In this document: piece by piece, positions 8,610 through 16,940 of the stretch
Layout of the letters: each line of letters begins with the position of its first letter
How positions within the stretch are numbered: position 1 is the stretch's first letter
From: JASLZO01 sp965247995
GTDB lineage: Bacteria; Chloroflexota; Dehalococcoidia; UBA6926
Length of the DNA: 64,000 bases
Reading direction: 5' to 3'
Assembly (NCBI GenBank): GCA_965247995.1
Contig: OZ252041.1
Span: 434,001 to 498,000 of the forward strand
Translations under genes and position numbers: made by a program
Notes under the pieces: model-generated
What the model was told of the DNA's origin: nothing
The model's input: only the letters and a program-made list of their open reading frames with translations
Databases searched by the model: none

Positions 8610-9949
8610 GACGCCTCAGCCTCCTGCAGTTCGTTGCGGCCCCGAAACACCATTTTGATCGTGGTCCCGTGAAAACCAAAGCTGCGACGCATCACGTTTT
8701 CTAGATATCGTCTGTACGAGAAATGCACCAGCGTCGGGTCGTTGGCGAAGAACACAAACGTCGGCGGGTTCACATCCGCTTGGGTTCCATAGTAGACCTG
8801 GAGCCGGCGGCGGCGAGCAGCCGGCGGCGGATGCGCCGCCAGCGCATCGATGAGCGCTCGGTTGACTTTTGATGTCGAAACGCGCCGATTTCGCTCTTCC
8901 CAGATCCGTGCCACAGCGTCCAACACGGCGATCACCCCGCGCCCTTCTAGTGCAGAGGTGAACACGATTGGCAGATTGGGAAAAAACTTAAGCCGGCTGC
9001 GGAGGTGCTCTTCTACCTCACGACGATCGAGTTTCTCCTCATCCGCCAAATCCCACTTATTGACGACCAACACCATCCCTTTGAAGGCATCTTGGACGAA
9101 ACCAGCAACGTGGAGGTCCTGAGCTGTGACGTATTCCGTTGCGTCCACAACCAGGGCCGCGACGTCTGCCCGTTCGATGGCCTGCATCGCTCGAGTCACG
9201 CTGAATCTCTCCACGCCGGGCACGATGTGGCCGCGTCGCCGCATTCCGGCCGTATCGATCAACACGAACGGCTTGCCGTCGTAATCGAACATCGTGTCCA
9301 CGGCGTCGCGCGTCGTTCCGGGCTCAGCATCTACGACGACCCGGTCCTCTCCCAGGATGGCGTTTACCAACGATGATTTGCCCACGTTGGGACGGCCCAC
9401 AATCGCGACAGGGATGGCGCCCTCCGGCAGTGCTGGCGGAACGTCCGGTTCGGGCAAGCCTCCCAGCAGCGCCTGCCATACCTCGTCGAACCCCAGATCG
9501 TGGTGCGCGCTGATTGCAATCGGTTCGCCAATACCCATCCGATAGAACTCGGGGGTCAGCCGTTCTCTGCGGAAGTTGTCGGCCTTGTTCGCAACCAGGA
9601 TCACCGGCTTCCCTGACCTTCGAAGGGACGCGGCGACCTCTTCGTCCGCTGGGACGATGCCGGACATCACGTCCACCACGAACAACAACACGTCAGCTTC
9701 AACAACGGCGTTTTCCACCTGTTCGCGAATCGCAGTGACGATACGGTCTTCCGAACCCAGGACGAGTCCGCCGGTGTCAACAACGGCAAGCGTTCGTTCC
9801 CCATGGGTGATGTACGCCGTCACCCGGTCGCGCGTCGTCCCCGGTTCGTCCGCGACAACCGCGATTCGTTCGCGCGCGAAGCGATTGAAAATCGACGACT
9901 TGCCAACATTCGGCCGACCCACGATGGCGACTGTCGGAACCATTCCCAT
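8606..9949 (-). CDS. der: Ribosome biogenesis GTPase Der (EngA)
   Basis: Double GTPase needed for 50S subunit maturation; 447 residues. Two G domains are visible, each with GRPNVGKSS (residues about 10 and 185) and DTAG or DTGG switch-II motifs, plus NKAD and NKWD guanine-specificity motifs. The C-terminal KH-like domain ends near FGFHGTTIKMVFRGRN. Starts at 9949 and 9943 are equally possible. It lies 27 bp after argF and is coupled to plsY by a 4-bp overlap. Confidence 0.95.
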   Translation of the reverse strand: MGMVPTVAIVGRPNVGKSSIFNRFARERIAVVADEPGTTRDRVTAYITHGERTLAVVDTGGLVLGSEDRIVTAIREQVENAVVEADVLLFVVDVMSGIVPADEEVAASLRRSGKPVILVANKADNFRRERLTPEFYRMGIGEPIAISAHHDLGFDEVWQALLGGLPEPDVPPALPEGAIPVAIVGRPNVGKSSLVNAILGEDRVVVDAEPGTTRDAVDTMFDYDGKPFVLIDTAGMRRRGHIVPGVERFSVTRAMQAIERADVAALVVDATEYVTAQDLHVAGFVQDAFKGMVLVVNKWDLADEEKLDRREVEEHLRSRLKFFPNLPIVFTSALEGRGVIAVLDAVARIWEERNRRVSTSKVNRALIDALAAHPPPAARRRRLQVYYGTQADVNPPTFVFFANDPTLVHFSYRRYLENVMRRSFGFHGTTIKMVFRGRNELQEAEAS

Positions 9950-9976
9950 ACGTCTTCTGCTAGCTTTCCGCCGCTG

Positions 9977-10924
9977 TTAGCGGCTCTGGGGCAGATCTGC
10001 AGTCCCAAGCAGGAACGCAAGCAATGCCTTCTGCGTGTGAAGCCGATTCTCGGCTTGGTCGAACACGACCGACCGAGGCCCCTCCATAATGCCGGGCGCG
10101 ACCTCCTCGCCGCGATGGGCCGGCATGTCGTGGAGGAAGATCGCATCGGGCTCTGCGGAGTCCAGCATCTCCTGCGTAACTTGGTAACCAGAGAACGCTT
10201 GCCGGCGATCGTCCTGTTCAGACTCCTGCCCCATGCTGGTCCACACATCCGTGTACACGGCGTCTGCGCCGTGCGCCACATCCATTGGGTCCTCGACGCG
10301 CTGGATCGACCAGCCAGGTACGGCGATCGCCTTCGCAGCGAGTTCTACACCCGCTTCCAACTCATACCTGGGTGGTGATGCAATGCGAACCTCCACACCC
10401 GTCATCGCACATCCCAGCACTAGGCTTCGAGCAACATTATTCGCATCTCCAACGTAGGCCAACGTCAGGCCTTCCAAACGGCCGAATCGTTCCTTCAACG
10501 TCAGCAAGTCCGCCAGCGTTTGGCATGGATGTTCGCGATCGGACAACGCGTTGATCACGGGAATCGCCGCGTGTCTCGCCAACGCGATGACGTCATCGTG
10601 GTCAAACACCCGTGCTGCAAGAACGTCCACGTACCTGCTTAAGACAGCCGCGATGTCCGACACAGGTTCTCGTGTTCCGAGTCCAACCTCGTCCGGGCCC
10701 AGAACGACGCACGCACCGCCTAACTGACTCATTGCAATCTCGAAGCTCACTCGGGTACGCAGGGATGGCTTCTCAAACACCAGAGCCAGCGCCCTTCCGC
10801 CGACGGTCGGGCGAACTGCTCCACTCTTCAGCGACTGGGCCAGGTCAATTAACCCTTCGACCTCGAACACCGAGAGATCGCCCATTGTGAGGACGTCCCG
10901 CTTCTTCGTGCCGACGCCACTCAT
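9977..10924 (-). CDS. argF: Ornithine carbamoyltransferase
   Basis: Converts ornithine and carbamoyl phosphate to citrulline in arginine synthesis; 315 residues. The carbamoyl-phosphate motif reads FEKPSLRTRVSFE (Leu in place of the common Thr), followed by HPCQTLADLLT and the C-terminal HDMPAHRGEEV. The open frame extends to 11035, but homology begins at the ATG at 10924. A strong promoter core ends only 10 nt before this ATG, and there is no ribosome binding site, so the mRNA should be leaderless or nearly so. First gene of the argF-der-plsY-gpsA-metF run. Confidence 0.93.
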   Translation of the reverse strand: MSGVGTKKRDVLTMGDLSVFEVEGLIDLAQSLKSGAVRPTVGGRALALVFEKPSLRTRVSFEIAMSQLGGACVVLGPDEVGLGTREPVSDIAAVLSRYVDVLAARVFDHDDVIALARHAAIPVINALSDREHPCQTLADLLTLKERFGRLEGLTLAYVGDANNVARSLVLGCAMTGVEVRIASPPRYELEAGVELAAKAIAVPGWSIQRVEDPMDVAHGADAVYTDVWTSMGQESEQDDRRQAFSGYQVTQEMLDSAEPDAIFLHDMPAHRGEEVAPGIMEGPRSVVFDQAENRLHTQKALLAFLLGTADLPQSR

Positions 10925-10934
10925 CGTGATTACT

Positions 10935-10963
10935 ATTCTACGGTTGCCACTTGGCCCCATCAA
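10935..10963 (-). promoter_or_regulatory. Promoter of argF, near-leaderless
   Basis: Read on the minus strand: TTGATG (10963-10958), a 17-bp spacer and TAGAAT (10940-10935). The ATG of argF begins 10 nt further on, so transcription would start about 3-5 nt before it. The core closely matches the valS promoter (TTGATGGGGC, 17-bp spacer, TAGAAT). Confidence 0.65.
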
Positions 10964-11007
10964 CAAACGGGTCGGGCGCGCGCAACTTGATCGCGATTCG
11001 AGTCCAC

Positions 11008-11036
11008 TTGACGGGTTGTTACGGGGGGCGCACACT
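11008..11036 (+). promoter_or_regulatory. Possible promoter of the enoyl-CoA hydratase gene
   Basis: TTGACG (11008-11013), 17-bp spacer and CACACT (11031-11036). The -35 is good and the -10 poor (3 of 6). It sits about 45 bp ahead of the proposed start in the divergent gap with argF. Confidence 0.35.
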
Positions 11037-11080
11037 CGGCCCGTCGCCGACCGGTAAACGTCAAAATGGGGGACGGATCA

Positions 11081-11959
11081 ATGGCAGACTTCGAGAACAT
11101 CATCTATGAGGTTGAGGAGAACACTGGTTGGATCACCCTTAACCGACCTGAGCGCCTGAACGCGTTGAGCAGGCCGCTGCTCGCCGAACTCGAGCAGGCG
11201 TTGAACGCCGCCCGGGATGACAACCAGGTCCGCTCGATCGTCATAAAGGGTGCCGGCCGTGCGTTCTCCGCCGGTTATGACATGAACGTTCAGACCCAAG
11301 GCGAGCGCCGCCGGGACGCCCTGTTCTCTGCGCTCTCCGACGGTCCGCAAGAAATGTACAAACGAGCAATCTGGGACAATCCGAAACCGGTGATCGCCCA
11401 GGTCCATTCCTTTACGCTCGCTGGGGGCGGACACCTCGCGTGCCACTGCGATATCACGATCGCTTCAGATGACGCCTTGTTCGGGTACCCGCCGGTCCGT
11501 TACGCCAGCATCATGATGCCGCTGATTTGGCCGGAACTAGTCGGGATGAAGAAGGCAAAACAGCTGGCGTTCACGGGCAACATGATGACCGCTCAGGAAG
11601 CGCTCCGTGTCGGGCTCGTCAGCGAGGTCGTGTCACGGGACGAGCTGGACGACCACGTGCGGAGCCTGACTCGCACGATCGCCAAAGTGCCACCAGAGTC
11701 CACCAACTTGAACAAGATGGCGATCAACTACTACTACGAGGCGCAGGGTCTGTTCCAAGCGATCAAGTTCGCCGGCAACCTCACGAACATCTCCTACGCC
11801 GCGACCCCGGAAGAACTGCCGTACGGCCTTCAGGACGTCAACCGTGTCACAGCGGAGAATGGCATGCGCGCCGGGTTCCAGTACATGAACGATCGGTTCG
11901 TCGAGGAGGACAGCACGGTGGCCGCTAGCCAGATGGCACGGCCCAACCGCGAACCCTAG
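11081..11959 (+). CDS. Enoyl-CoA hydratase/isomerase family protein
   Basis: Crotonase-fold protein of 292 residues. The oxyanion-hole segments are present: GAGRAFSAGYDMN and LAGGGHLACHCDITIASDDA, then FGYPPVRYAS and PELVGMKKAKQLAFTG, the region that holds a catalytic Glu in hydratases. Substrate and exact reaction (hydratase, isomerase or other crotonase chemistry) cannot be decided. ATG 11081 follows GGGGGA at the right distance; the frame also has an ATG at 11066. Monocistronic, with a strong terminator after it. Confidence 0.82.
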   Translation: MADFENIIYEVEENTGWITLNRPERLNALSRPLLAELEQALNAARDDNQVRSIVIKGAGRAFSAGYDMNVQTQGERRRDALFSALSDGPQEMYKRAIWDNPKPVIAQVHSFTLAGGGHLACHCDITIASDDALFGYPPVRYASIMMPLIWPELVGMKKAKQLAFTGNMMTAQEALRVGLVSEVVSRDELDDHVRSLTRTIAKVPPESTNLNKMAINYYYEAQGLFQAIKFAGNLTNISYAATPEELPYGLQDVNRVTAENGMRAGFQYMNDRFVEEDSTVAASQMARPNREP

Positions 11960-11984
11960 TCCATAGAACGCCGCCCGAAAGAAA

Positions 11985-12016
11985 CGCCGGCGCCCTAACA
12001 GGCGCCGGTGTTTTCT
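11985..12016. terminator. Intrinsic terminator between the enoyl-CoA hydratase gene and fabI
   Basis: Perfect 8-bp stem CCGGCGCC/GGCGCCGG (11987-11994 and 12001-12008) with a CTAACA loop, followed on the plus strand by TGTTTTCTT. It closes the plus-strand gene and, lying between convergent genes, may also serve fabI. Confidence 0.8.
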
Positions 12017-12046
12017 TGCATCTTACGCGGCGCGCTTGTACGGGAG

Positions 12047-12817
12047 TCAGACGCCGGCTATGTGGTACCCACCGTCGACAGGGATCACGGTCCCAGTTAT
12101 CCCAGAAGAGAGATCGCTGAGCAAGAACAACGCCGCGTTAGCCACTTCCTCGTGCGTGATATTCCTTCGGAGAGGCGACCGCTCCGCATGCACGCGCTTC
12201 ATATCCACGTACCCGTGAATTGCCCGTGAGGAGAGCGTGTCCAGCGGGCCTGGAGACAGCGCGTTGACACGGATTTCCTTGGCGCCCAGCTCGTACGCCA
12301 ATTGACGGACCGCGTTTTCCAGGGCCGCCTTCGCCGTCCCCATGACGTTGTATCCGGGGAAGACGCGGTCTGACGCTTGGAACGTCAACGTGATCATGCT
12401 GCCCCCGCGCGTCATCAACGGCGCCGCGTAGCGTGCGATGGGGATCAACGAATACGCGCTTACTTCCAGCGCAACACGGAACCCTTCTCGACTGGTCGCT
12501 GAGAAGTCACCGCCCAGGTCATCGCGGTTCGCGAACGCGATGCTGTGGACGACGAAGTCGATTGGACCAGACTGCGCAACGGCATTCAGCGTCGACTCAA
12601 CCTGCGCATCTTCGCTGACGTCACATTCCAACAGCTCGATGTTGGCGAGCCCGTCGGTGAGTCGTTTTACCCCGTCATGCAGCCGATCGTTCTGGTAGGT
12701 CACCACCACGCGCGCGCCCGCTCCGTGTACCGCCTGCGCGATGTGCCACGCAATTGAGCGATGATTCGCGACGCCGAACACAACGGCCGTTTTGCCGGAG
12801 AGATCAATTGGGTACAT
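12047..12817 (-). CDS. fabI: Enoyl-[acyl-carrier-protein] reductase (NADH), FabI type
   Basis: Last reduction step of the fatty acid elongation cycle; 256 residues, typical for FabI. It opens LSGKTAVVFGVANHRSIAWH, the FabI variant of the SDR cofactor site. The catalytic YxxMxxxK motif is YNVMGTAKA, preceded by a serine- and threonine-rich ITLTFQASDRVFPG segment. It is the target class of triclosan and isoniazid-like inhibitors. A -10-like TAGACT lies 14 nt before the ATG, with no ribosome binding site between. Confidence 0.92.
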   Translation of the reverse strand: MYPIDLSGKTAVVFGVANHRSIAWHIAQAVHGAGARVVVTYQNDRLHDGVKRLTDGLANIELLECDVSEDAQVESTLNAVAQSGPIDFVVHSIAFANRDDLGGDFSATSREGFRVALEVSAYSLIPIARYAAPLMTRGGSMITLTFQASDRVFPGYNVMGTAKAALENAVRQLAYELGAKEIRVNALSPGPLDTLSSRAIHGYVDMKRVHAERSPLRRNITHEEVANAALFLLSDLSSGITGTVIPVDGGYHIAGV

Positions 12818-12867
12818 GGCTTGGTGCCCGTAGTCTAACTCGCCCAGCCAGGCGTCACTCCCGGCGG

Positions 12868-12897
12868 TTGGCCCACGTCAGCCATCCTCGCTATAAT
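12868..12897 (+). promoter_or_regulatory. Promoter of the fmdB-like gene pair
   Basis: TTGGCC (12868-12873), 18-bp spacer and a perfect TATAAT (12892-12897), 38 bp before the ATG at 12936, which has GGAGG upstream. Confidence 0.55.
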
Positions 12898-12935
12898 CCG
12901 TCTGGTAGCAAGGGCTCGCGGCCACGGAGGGTTGA

Positions 12936-13169
12936 ATGCCGATACTTGAGTTTGCGTGCGCCGATTGCGAGAATCGGTTCGACAAGCTGTTCCGGGGTAT
13001 GAACACGCCCGTCACCGGTGTCGAATGTCCGTCATGCGGGAGTTCCCAAGTGGAACGGCAAGTTTCGGCCTTCGGCGTCTCCGGTGTATGGCAGTCGAAA
13101 GTTCCCGACTTTTCGATTCCGAAAGTCAAGTCGCCGTCGCCGAACGATCCTTTCAACTGCATCGTCTGA
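12936..13169 (+). CDS. FmdB-type zinc ribbon protein (copy 1)
   Basis: A 77-residue protein opening MPILEFACADC, the FmdB/CxxC_CXXC regulatory-domain start. Four cysteines in CADC and CPSC (residues about 8-36) can bind one zinc. The C-terminal half is short and polar. Members of the family were named from a putative regulator of formamidase, but their general function is unproven. A GGAGG site precedes the ATG. A shorter homologue follows after 12 bp, probably a tandem duplication. Confidence 0.75.
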   Translation: MPILEFACADCENRFDKLFRGMNTPVTGVECPSCGSSQVERQVSAFGVSGVWQSKVPDFSIPKVKSPSPNDPFNCIV

Positions 13170-13181
13170 ACGGGTGACCCG

Positions 13182-13397
13182 ATGCCAATCCTCGAATTCG
13201 TTTGTGAGTCCTGTCAGGGTCAGTTCGACAAATTCACACGGAATATCAACGCGTCAGTAACCGAACCCGAGTGCCCAACGTGTAGCAGCACCGAGACACG
13301 GCGCAAGATGTCGTCGTTTGGGGTTGCCGGTGTGACGTCTCGCACTGGGGGACCGGCTCTTCCGGCGGCCATGCCCGCCGCGCATGGCCCCACCTGA
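13182..13397 (+). CDS. FmdB-type zinc ribbon protein (copy 2)
   Basis: A 71-residue protein that matches copy 1 over the first 50 residues: MPILEFVCESC against MPILEFACADC, CPTC against CPSC, and SSFGVAGV against SAFGVSGV. The tails differ; this one is Ala/Pro-rich. Four zinc-binding cysteines are intact. It lies 12 bp downstream of copy 1 and is surely cotranscribed. Divergence outside the ribbon suggests an old duplication. Confidence 0.7.
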   Translation: MPILEFVCESCQGQFDKFTRNINASVTEPECPTCSSTETRRKMSSFGVAGVTSRTGGPALPAAMPAAHGPT

Positions 13398-13482
13398 GTC
13401 GACTGCTGAAGTAGCCGCCCAGGCAGGGCGACCAGAAGCTAGCACGGAGCGACGCGGACGACGGCCGCGGTAACGTCGTTTC

Positions 13483-13896
13483 GTGACCTGGCTCCCCGTT
13501 CGCGTTTCGCCGGTGGTTCACGCATCGCTGATCGCCTATGCAGTTACGTTGGCATGCGTGCTCACGCCCGGACTCCATTTCCTTACCGGCATCCCGGGAC
13601 CGTTGATCGGGGGAATGGTTGGAGGGCTGCGGGCCCGTACTCAGGCCTCGATTCCCCGCACGACCATCGCCGTTGGCGGCTCGCTTGGGTTGTTGATGGC
13701 GATCACAGTCGTCGTTGTCGGTGGACCTGCATTCCTCGCCCTACGCGCGTTCGGTCTGCTCCAGGACAGGACCGTCACGGAGTTCCTGCTCGTGCCGCTC
13801 GCGGTTGGCGCCTACGCGTTCACCTTAGGAATCTCGGGTGCGTTCATCGGCGCCCTTCTAGCGCGGCACGGCGGCAACGCTGAGGCACCAACTTAG
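13483..13896 (+). CDS. Small integral membrane protein of unknown function
   Basis: A 137-residue protein with four hydrophobic stretches (about 9-30, 32-48, 60-80 and 100-128) rich in Gly, Ala and Val, and no charged motif suggesting a catalytic site. The start is GTG at 13483. It resembles generic DUF-type four-helix membrane proteins, but I cannot name a family. It precedes the fused nucleotidyltransferase gene by 63 bp on the same strand, so an association with lipid or polar-headgroup synthesis is possible but unproven. Confidence 0.6.
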   Translation: MTWLPVRVSPVVHASLIAYAVTLACVLTPGLHFLTGIPGPLIGGMVGGLRARTQASIPRTTIAVGGSLGLLMAITVVVVGGPAFLALRAFGLLQDRTVTEFLLVPLAVGAYAFTLGISGAFIGALLARHGGNAEAPT

Positions 13897-13959
13897 CCGC
13901 CCAGACACGATTATGCTCTGTGCTATGCTGCGCGCCTAGTCCGCCCAACGAGGCTTGGG

Positions 13960-15450
13960 ATGCCCCCGAACACTATCATGCGCCCCATGGGCGCGACTTT
14001 GGGTATTGCCATTGAGCAAGTGCCCGCGGTCGTATTGGCCGCCGGGTCGGGCAGCCGTATCAGCGCAGGCAATGGAGGCCGCCCTAAGCCGCTTACCCGC
14101 TTCTTAGGGATGACGCTCATCGAGCGTGCGGTCCTATCCTGCCGAACGGCGGGTATTCGGACCGTCTACGTAGTCGTCGGTTACGCCGGAGAAGAGGTCG
14201 CGGCACATGTCCAGCACTTGGCGCGCCACCATGACTTCGATGTCCGGGTGATCGAGAACCCGTGGTGGGAGGAGGGCAACGGTACATCGGCCCTCGCGGC
14301 GGCTCCGTTCATCGATGGCCCTTTCTTCCTCATGATGGCGGACCATCTGTTCGACCCTACCATCCTCACGGAGTTGTGCCTGACCGCCCGTGCGCCGGAA
14401 TCGACTCTGTTGGCGATCGACCGTCGCATCGGGATGGTCTTCGACCTCGATGACGCAACCAAGGTGGCTACCGAAAACGGCGCAATCACCTCCATCGACA
14501 AAGAACTGGCACGGTTTGATGCGATAGACACTGGCATCTTCCTCTGTGACCCGGCACTGTTCTCTGCGCTCAGGCCTGCTCGGAAACGCGGGGACGGTTC
14601 GCTCTCTGCTGGAATCCGTGAGCTCGCACAACGCGGCCTCGCGGGCACGGTCGACATCGGAGACCGATTCTGGATCGACGTTGACACGCCGGCGAGCCTG
14701 ACGGAGGCGCGCAAACGGGTTCTTGCAAGGATGCCAAAGGGTTCGTCAGATGGACCCGTGGCCCGCCGGTTGAACCGCCCAATATCGAGAAGGATTTCTG
14801 CGGTCCTCGCCCACACGCCGGTGACGCCGAACATGATCTCCGTGTTCAGCTTCATCCTCGCGGTCGCTGGGGGGACGCTATTCGGGGTTGGAGGATACCT
14901 CTGGCCGCTGATTGCCGGGTTCCTGGTCCAAGCAGCGTCGATCATCGACGGCAGTGACGGCGAGATCGCGCGCTTGAAATTCCGGTCGTCGCCGTTCGGT
15001 GGTTGGTTCGACAGCGTCCTGGACCGTTATGCGGACCTCGCGATCGTTGCGGGTATCACGTACGGGTTCTGGCTGGTCAACCCGGTTCCGCTCACCTGGA
15101 TTGCTGGCCTCTTTGCTGCCGTCGGTTTCACGATGTATAGCTACACCCGGAAGGAATACGAGGTTACTCACGGCAAGCCTCTCCCGGAACGATTCCCCTT
15201 TATACTGCTGCCCGCCTCTCGGGACGTCCGCCTCTTCATCGTGTTCCTGGGTGCACTCGTCGGTTGGCCCTTCGCGGCGATGGTCGTCGCAGGCGCGCTG
15301 TCGCATCTCGCCGTCGCAACGCGCCTGCTTGCATCGAGGCCACGAAAGCGACGTGGCGTCGCAGCGACGAAGGCCGCGGTCGATCAGGGTCGCCATGACC
15401 GCCTTCCCGTTCCTCGCGAGCACGAAGGGGCCGCTACCTTCGCTGACTGA
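13960..15450 (+). CDS. Fused nucleotidyltransferase / CDP-alcohol phosphatidyltransferase (IPCT-DIPPS-like)
   Basis: A 496-residue two-domain protein. Residues about 22-250 are a sugar-phosphate nucleotidyltransferase: VLAAGSGSR at 26-33, then RPKPL, and MMADHLFD near 128, as in inositol-1-phosphate cytidylyltransferase. Residues about 265-450 are a membrane CDP-alcohol phosphotransferase with the full motif: D330, D333, G334, A337, R338, G347, D351 and D355. In known fusions the first domain makes CDP-inositol and the second joins it to inositol phosphate or a lipid. Which alcohol is used here is open; no inositol-phosphate synthase lies in the window. GAGG precedes the ATG. Confidence 0.8.
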   Translation: MPPNTIMRPMGATLGIAIEQVPAVVLAAGSGSRISAGNGGRPKPLTRFLGMTLIERAVLSCRTAGIRTVYVVVGYAGEEVAAHVQHLARHHDFDVRVIENPWWEEGNGTSALAAAPFIDGPFFLMMADHLFDPTILTELCLTARAPESTLLAIDRRIGMVFDLDDATKVATENGAITSIDKELARFDAIDTGIFLCDPALFSALRPARKRGDGSLSAGIRELAQRGLAGTVDIGDRFWIDVDTPASLTEARKRVLARMPKGSSDGPVARRLNRPISRRISAVLAHTPVTPNMISVFSFILAVAGGTLFGVGGYLWPLIAGFLVQAASIIDGSDGEIARLKFRSSPFGGWFDSVLDRYADLAIVAGITYGFWLVNPVPLTWIAGLFAAVGFTMYSYTRKEYEVTHGKPLPERFPFILLPASRDVRLFIVFLGALVGWPFAAMVVAGALSHLAVATRLLASRPRKRRGVAATKAAVDQGRHDRLPVPREHEGAATFAD

Positions 15451-15528
15451 GTGTTCCATCCCCAGCTCCGCGGGATAAGATTCGTTCGAGCATCCGTGGT
15501 CTAGCGATCATGCCCGGGAGATACCGCG

Positions 15529-16917
15529 ATTCTTGACGTTCGACTCATCCGCGAGCAACCGGAATCCGTGCGCGAGGCTCTCGCCCGTCGGGGCGATCGC
15601 GTCGCGGTCTCGCTCGTCGATCGCGCGTTGAAGTTCGATGAGGAGCGCCGTCACGCCCAAGTCCGAGCGGACGACCTACGCGGGCTGTTGAACAGTTCCT
15701 CCAGGACGTTCGGCCCGTTGATAGGCCGCGCCTCCAGGGGCGCGTTGGACCGCGAAGAAATCACGGGGCCAGACCTGACCGAGTTGCTGGTACGCCATGG
15801 TGGCCAGGATTCCGCGGCTCTTGCGTCGGCGTCGGTCAGCGACCTGCTCGATCACCTGCAGGCCACGCTGCGGAACATGTCCGAAACTGCAGACGCCGCA
15901 GCTGCCCGAGTTTCCGCGGCGGAGGCGTCGCTAACAGAAGTGCTGCTTGAGTTCCCAAACCTCCCTTTACCGTCGGCTCCTAACGGAATGTCCGAGGCCG
16001 ATAACGTCGAGGTCCGATCATGGGGTGAACCCCCTGCGTTCGTCGGGTTCGATCCACAACCACACTGGGACTTAGGCCCGAAACTCGGAATCATCGACTT
16101 CGATCGTGGCACCAGAATCAGTGGATCGCGCTTCTACGTCCTGCGCGGTCCCGGCGCGCGTCTCCAGCGGGCGCTCATTTCATGGATGCTGGCTGTACAT
16201 ACCGACGAGCACGGCTACACCGAGCTGTATCTGCCCGCCATCGTAATTGAGGAGACGGTCCGAGCCAGCGGCCAGCTGCCGAAGTTCGGGTCAAACCTCT
16301 ATCGAGACGCCGAAGAGGATTTTTGGCTCGTCCCCACGGCCGAGGTCCCTCTTACCAGCATGCACCGCGGCGAGATCCTCGATGCGGCACAACTGCCCGT
16401 CCGATACGCCGCGTACACGCCCTGCTTCCGGCGCGAGAAATACTCACTCGGCAGGGACGTCCGCGGCATCAAACGCGGCCACCAATTCGACAAAGTTGAG
16501 ATGTACAAGTTCGTCGAACCGGAAAAGTCGGCGGACGAACTCGAGACGCTGACCGCAGACGCCGAGGACCTCCTCCAGCGCTTGGGACTTGCGTATCGAG
16601 TGATCGAGCTTTGCGCCGGGGACTTGGGGTCGGCCGCCGCTAAGACCTACGACATCGAGGTCTGGGCTCCCGGTTGCCAAGAGTGGCTCGAGGTCAGCTC
16701 GTGCTCGACGACGGAGGATTATCAGGGGCGGCGGGCGGATATCCGATACCGGCCCGAACCCGGCGCGCGTCCTCGGTTCGTCCATACGCTGAACGGGTCG
16801 GGCCTCGCGCTACCCCGGCTGATGATCGCGCTCCTCGAGACCTATCAGTCGTCCGACGGCTCGGTCACAATCCCCGAGCCCCTCCGTGCGTTTACAGGGT
16901 TCGACAAGATCGGATAA
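15529..16917 (+). CDS. serS: Serine--tRNA ligase, probably with an AUU start codon
   Basis: Class II synthetase charging tRNA-Ser; 462 residues from the proposed start. Family homology includes the segment LDVRLIREQPE, the classic SerRS N-terminus (MLDxxxIRxxPE), encoded at 15532-15564. The frame has a stop at 15502-15504 and no ATG, GTG or TTG before GTG 15568, which would cut this conserved start. ATT at 15529 is placed exactly where Met is expected, 8 nt after GGGAG. Motif 2 is GRDVRGIKRGHQFDKVE and motif 3 GSGLALPRLMIALLE. The N-terminal tRNA-binding arm is long and rather divergent. Confidence 0.88.
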   Translation: MLDVRLIREQPESVREALARRGDRVAVSLVDRALKFDEERRHAQVRADDLRGLLNSSSRTFGPLIGRASRGALDREEITGPDLTELLVRHGGQDSAALASASVSDLLDHLQATLRNMSETADAAAARVSAAEASLTEVLLEFPNLPLPSAPNGMSEADNVEVRSWGEPPAFVGFDPQPHWDLGPKLGIIDFDRGTRISGSRFYVLRGPGARLQRALISWMLAVHTDEHGYTELYLPAIVIEETVRASGQLPKFGSNLYRDAEEDFWLVPTAEVPLTSMHRGEILDAAQLPVRYAAYTPCFRREKYSLGRDVRGIKRGHQFDKVEMYKFVEPEKSADELETLTADAEDLLQRLGLAYRVIELCAGDLGSAAAKTYDIEVWAPGCQEWLEVSSCSTTEDYQGRRADIRYRPEPGARPRFVHTLNGSGLALPRLMIALLETYQSSDGSVTIPEPLRAFTGFDKIG

Positions 16918-16940
16918 GGAAACGCGCGACCGCGGAGGCC

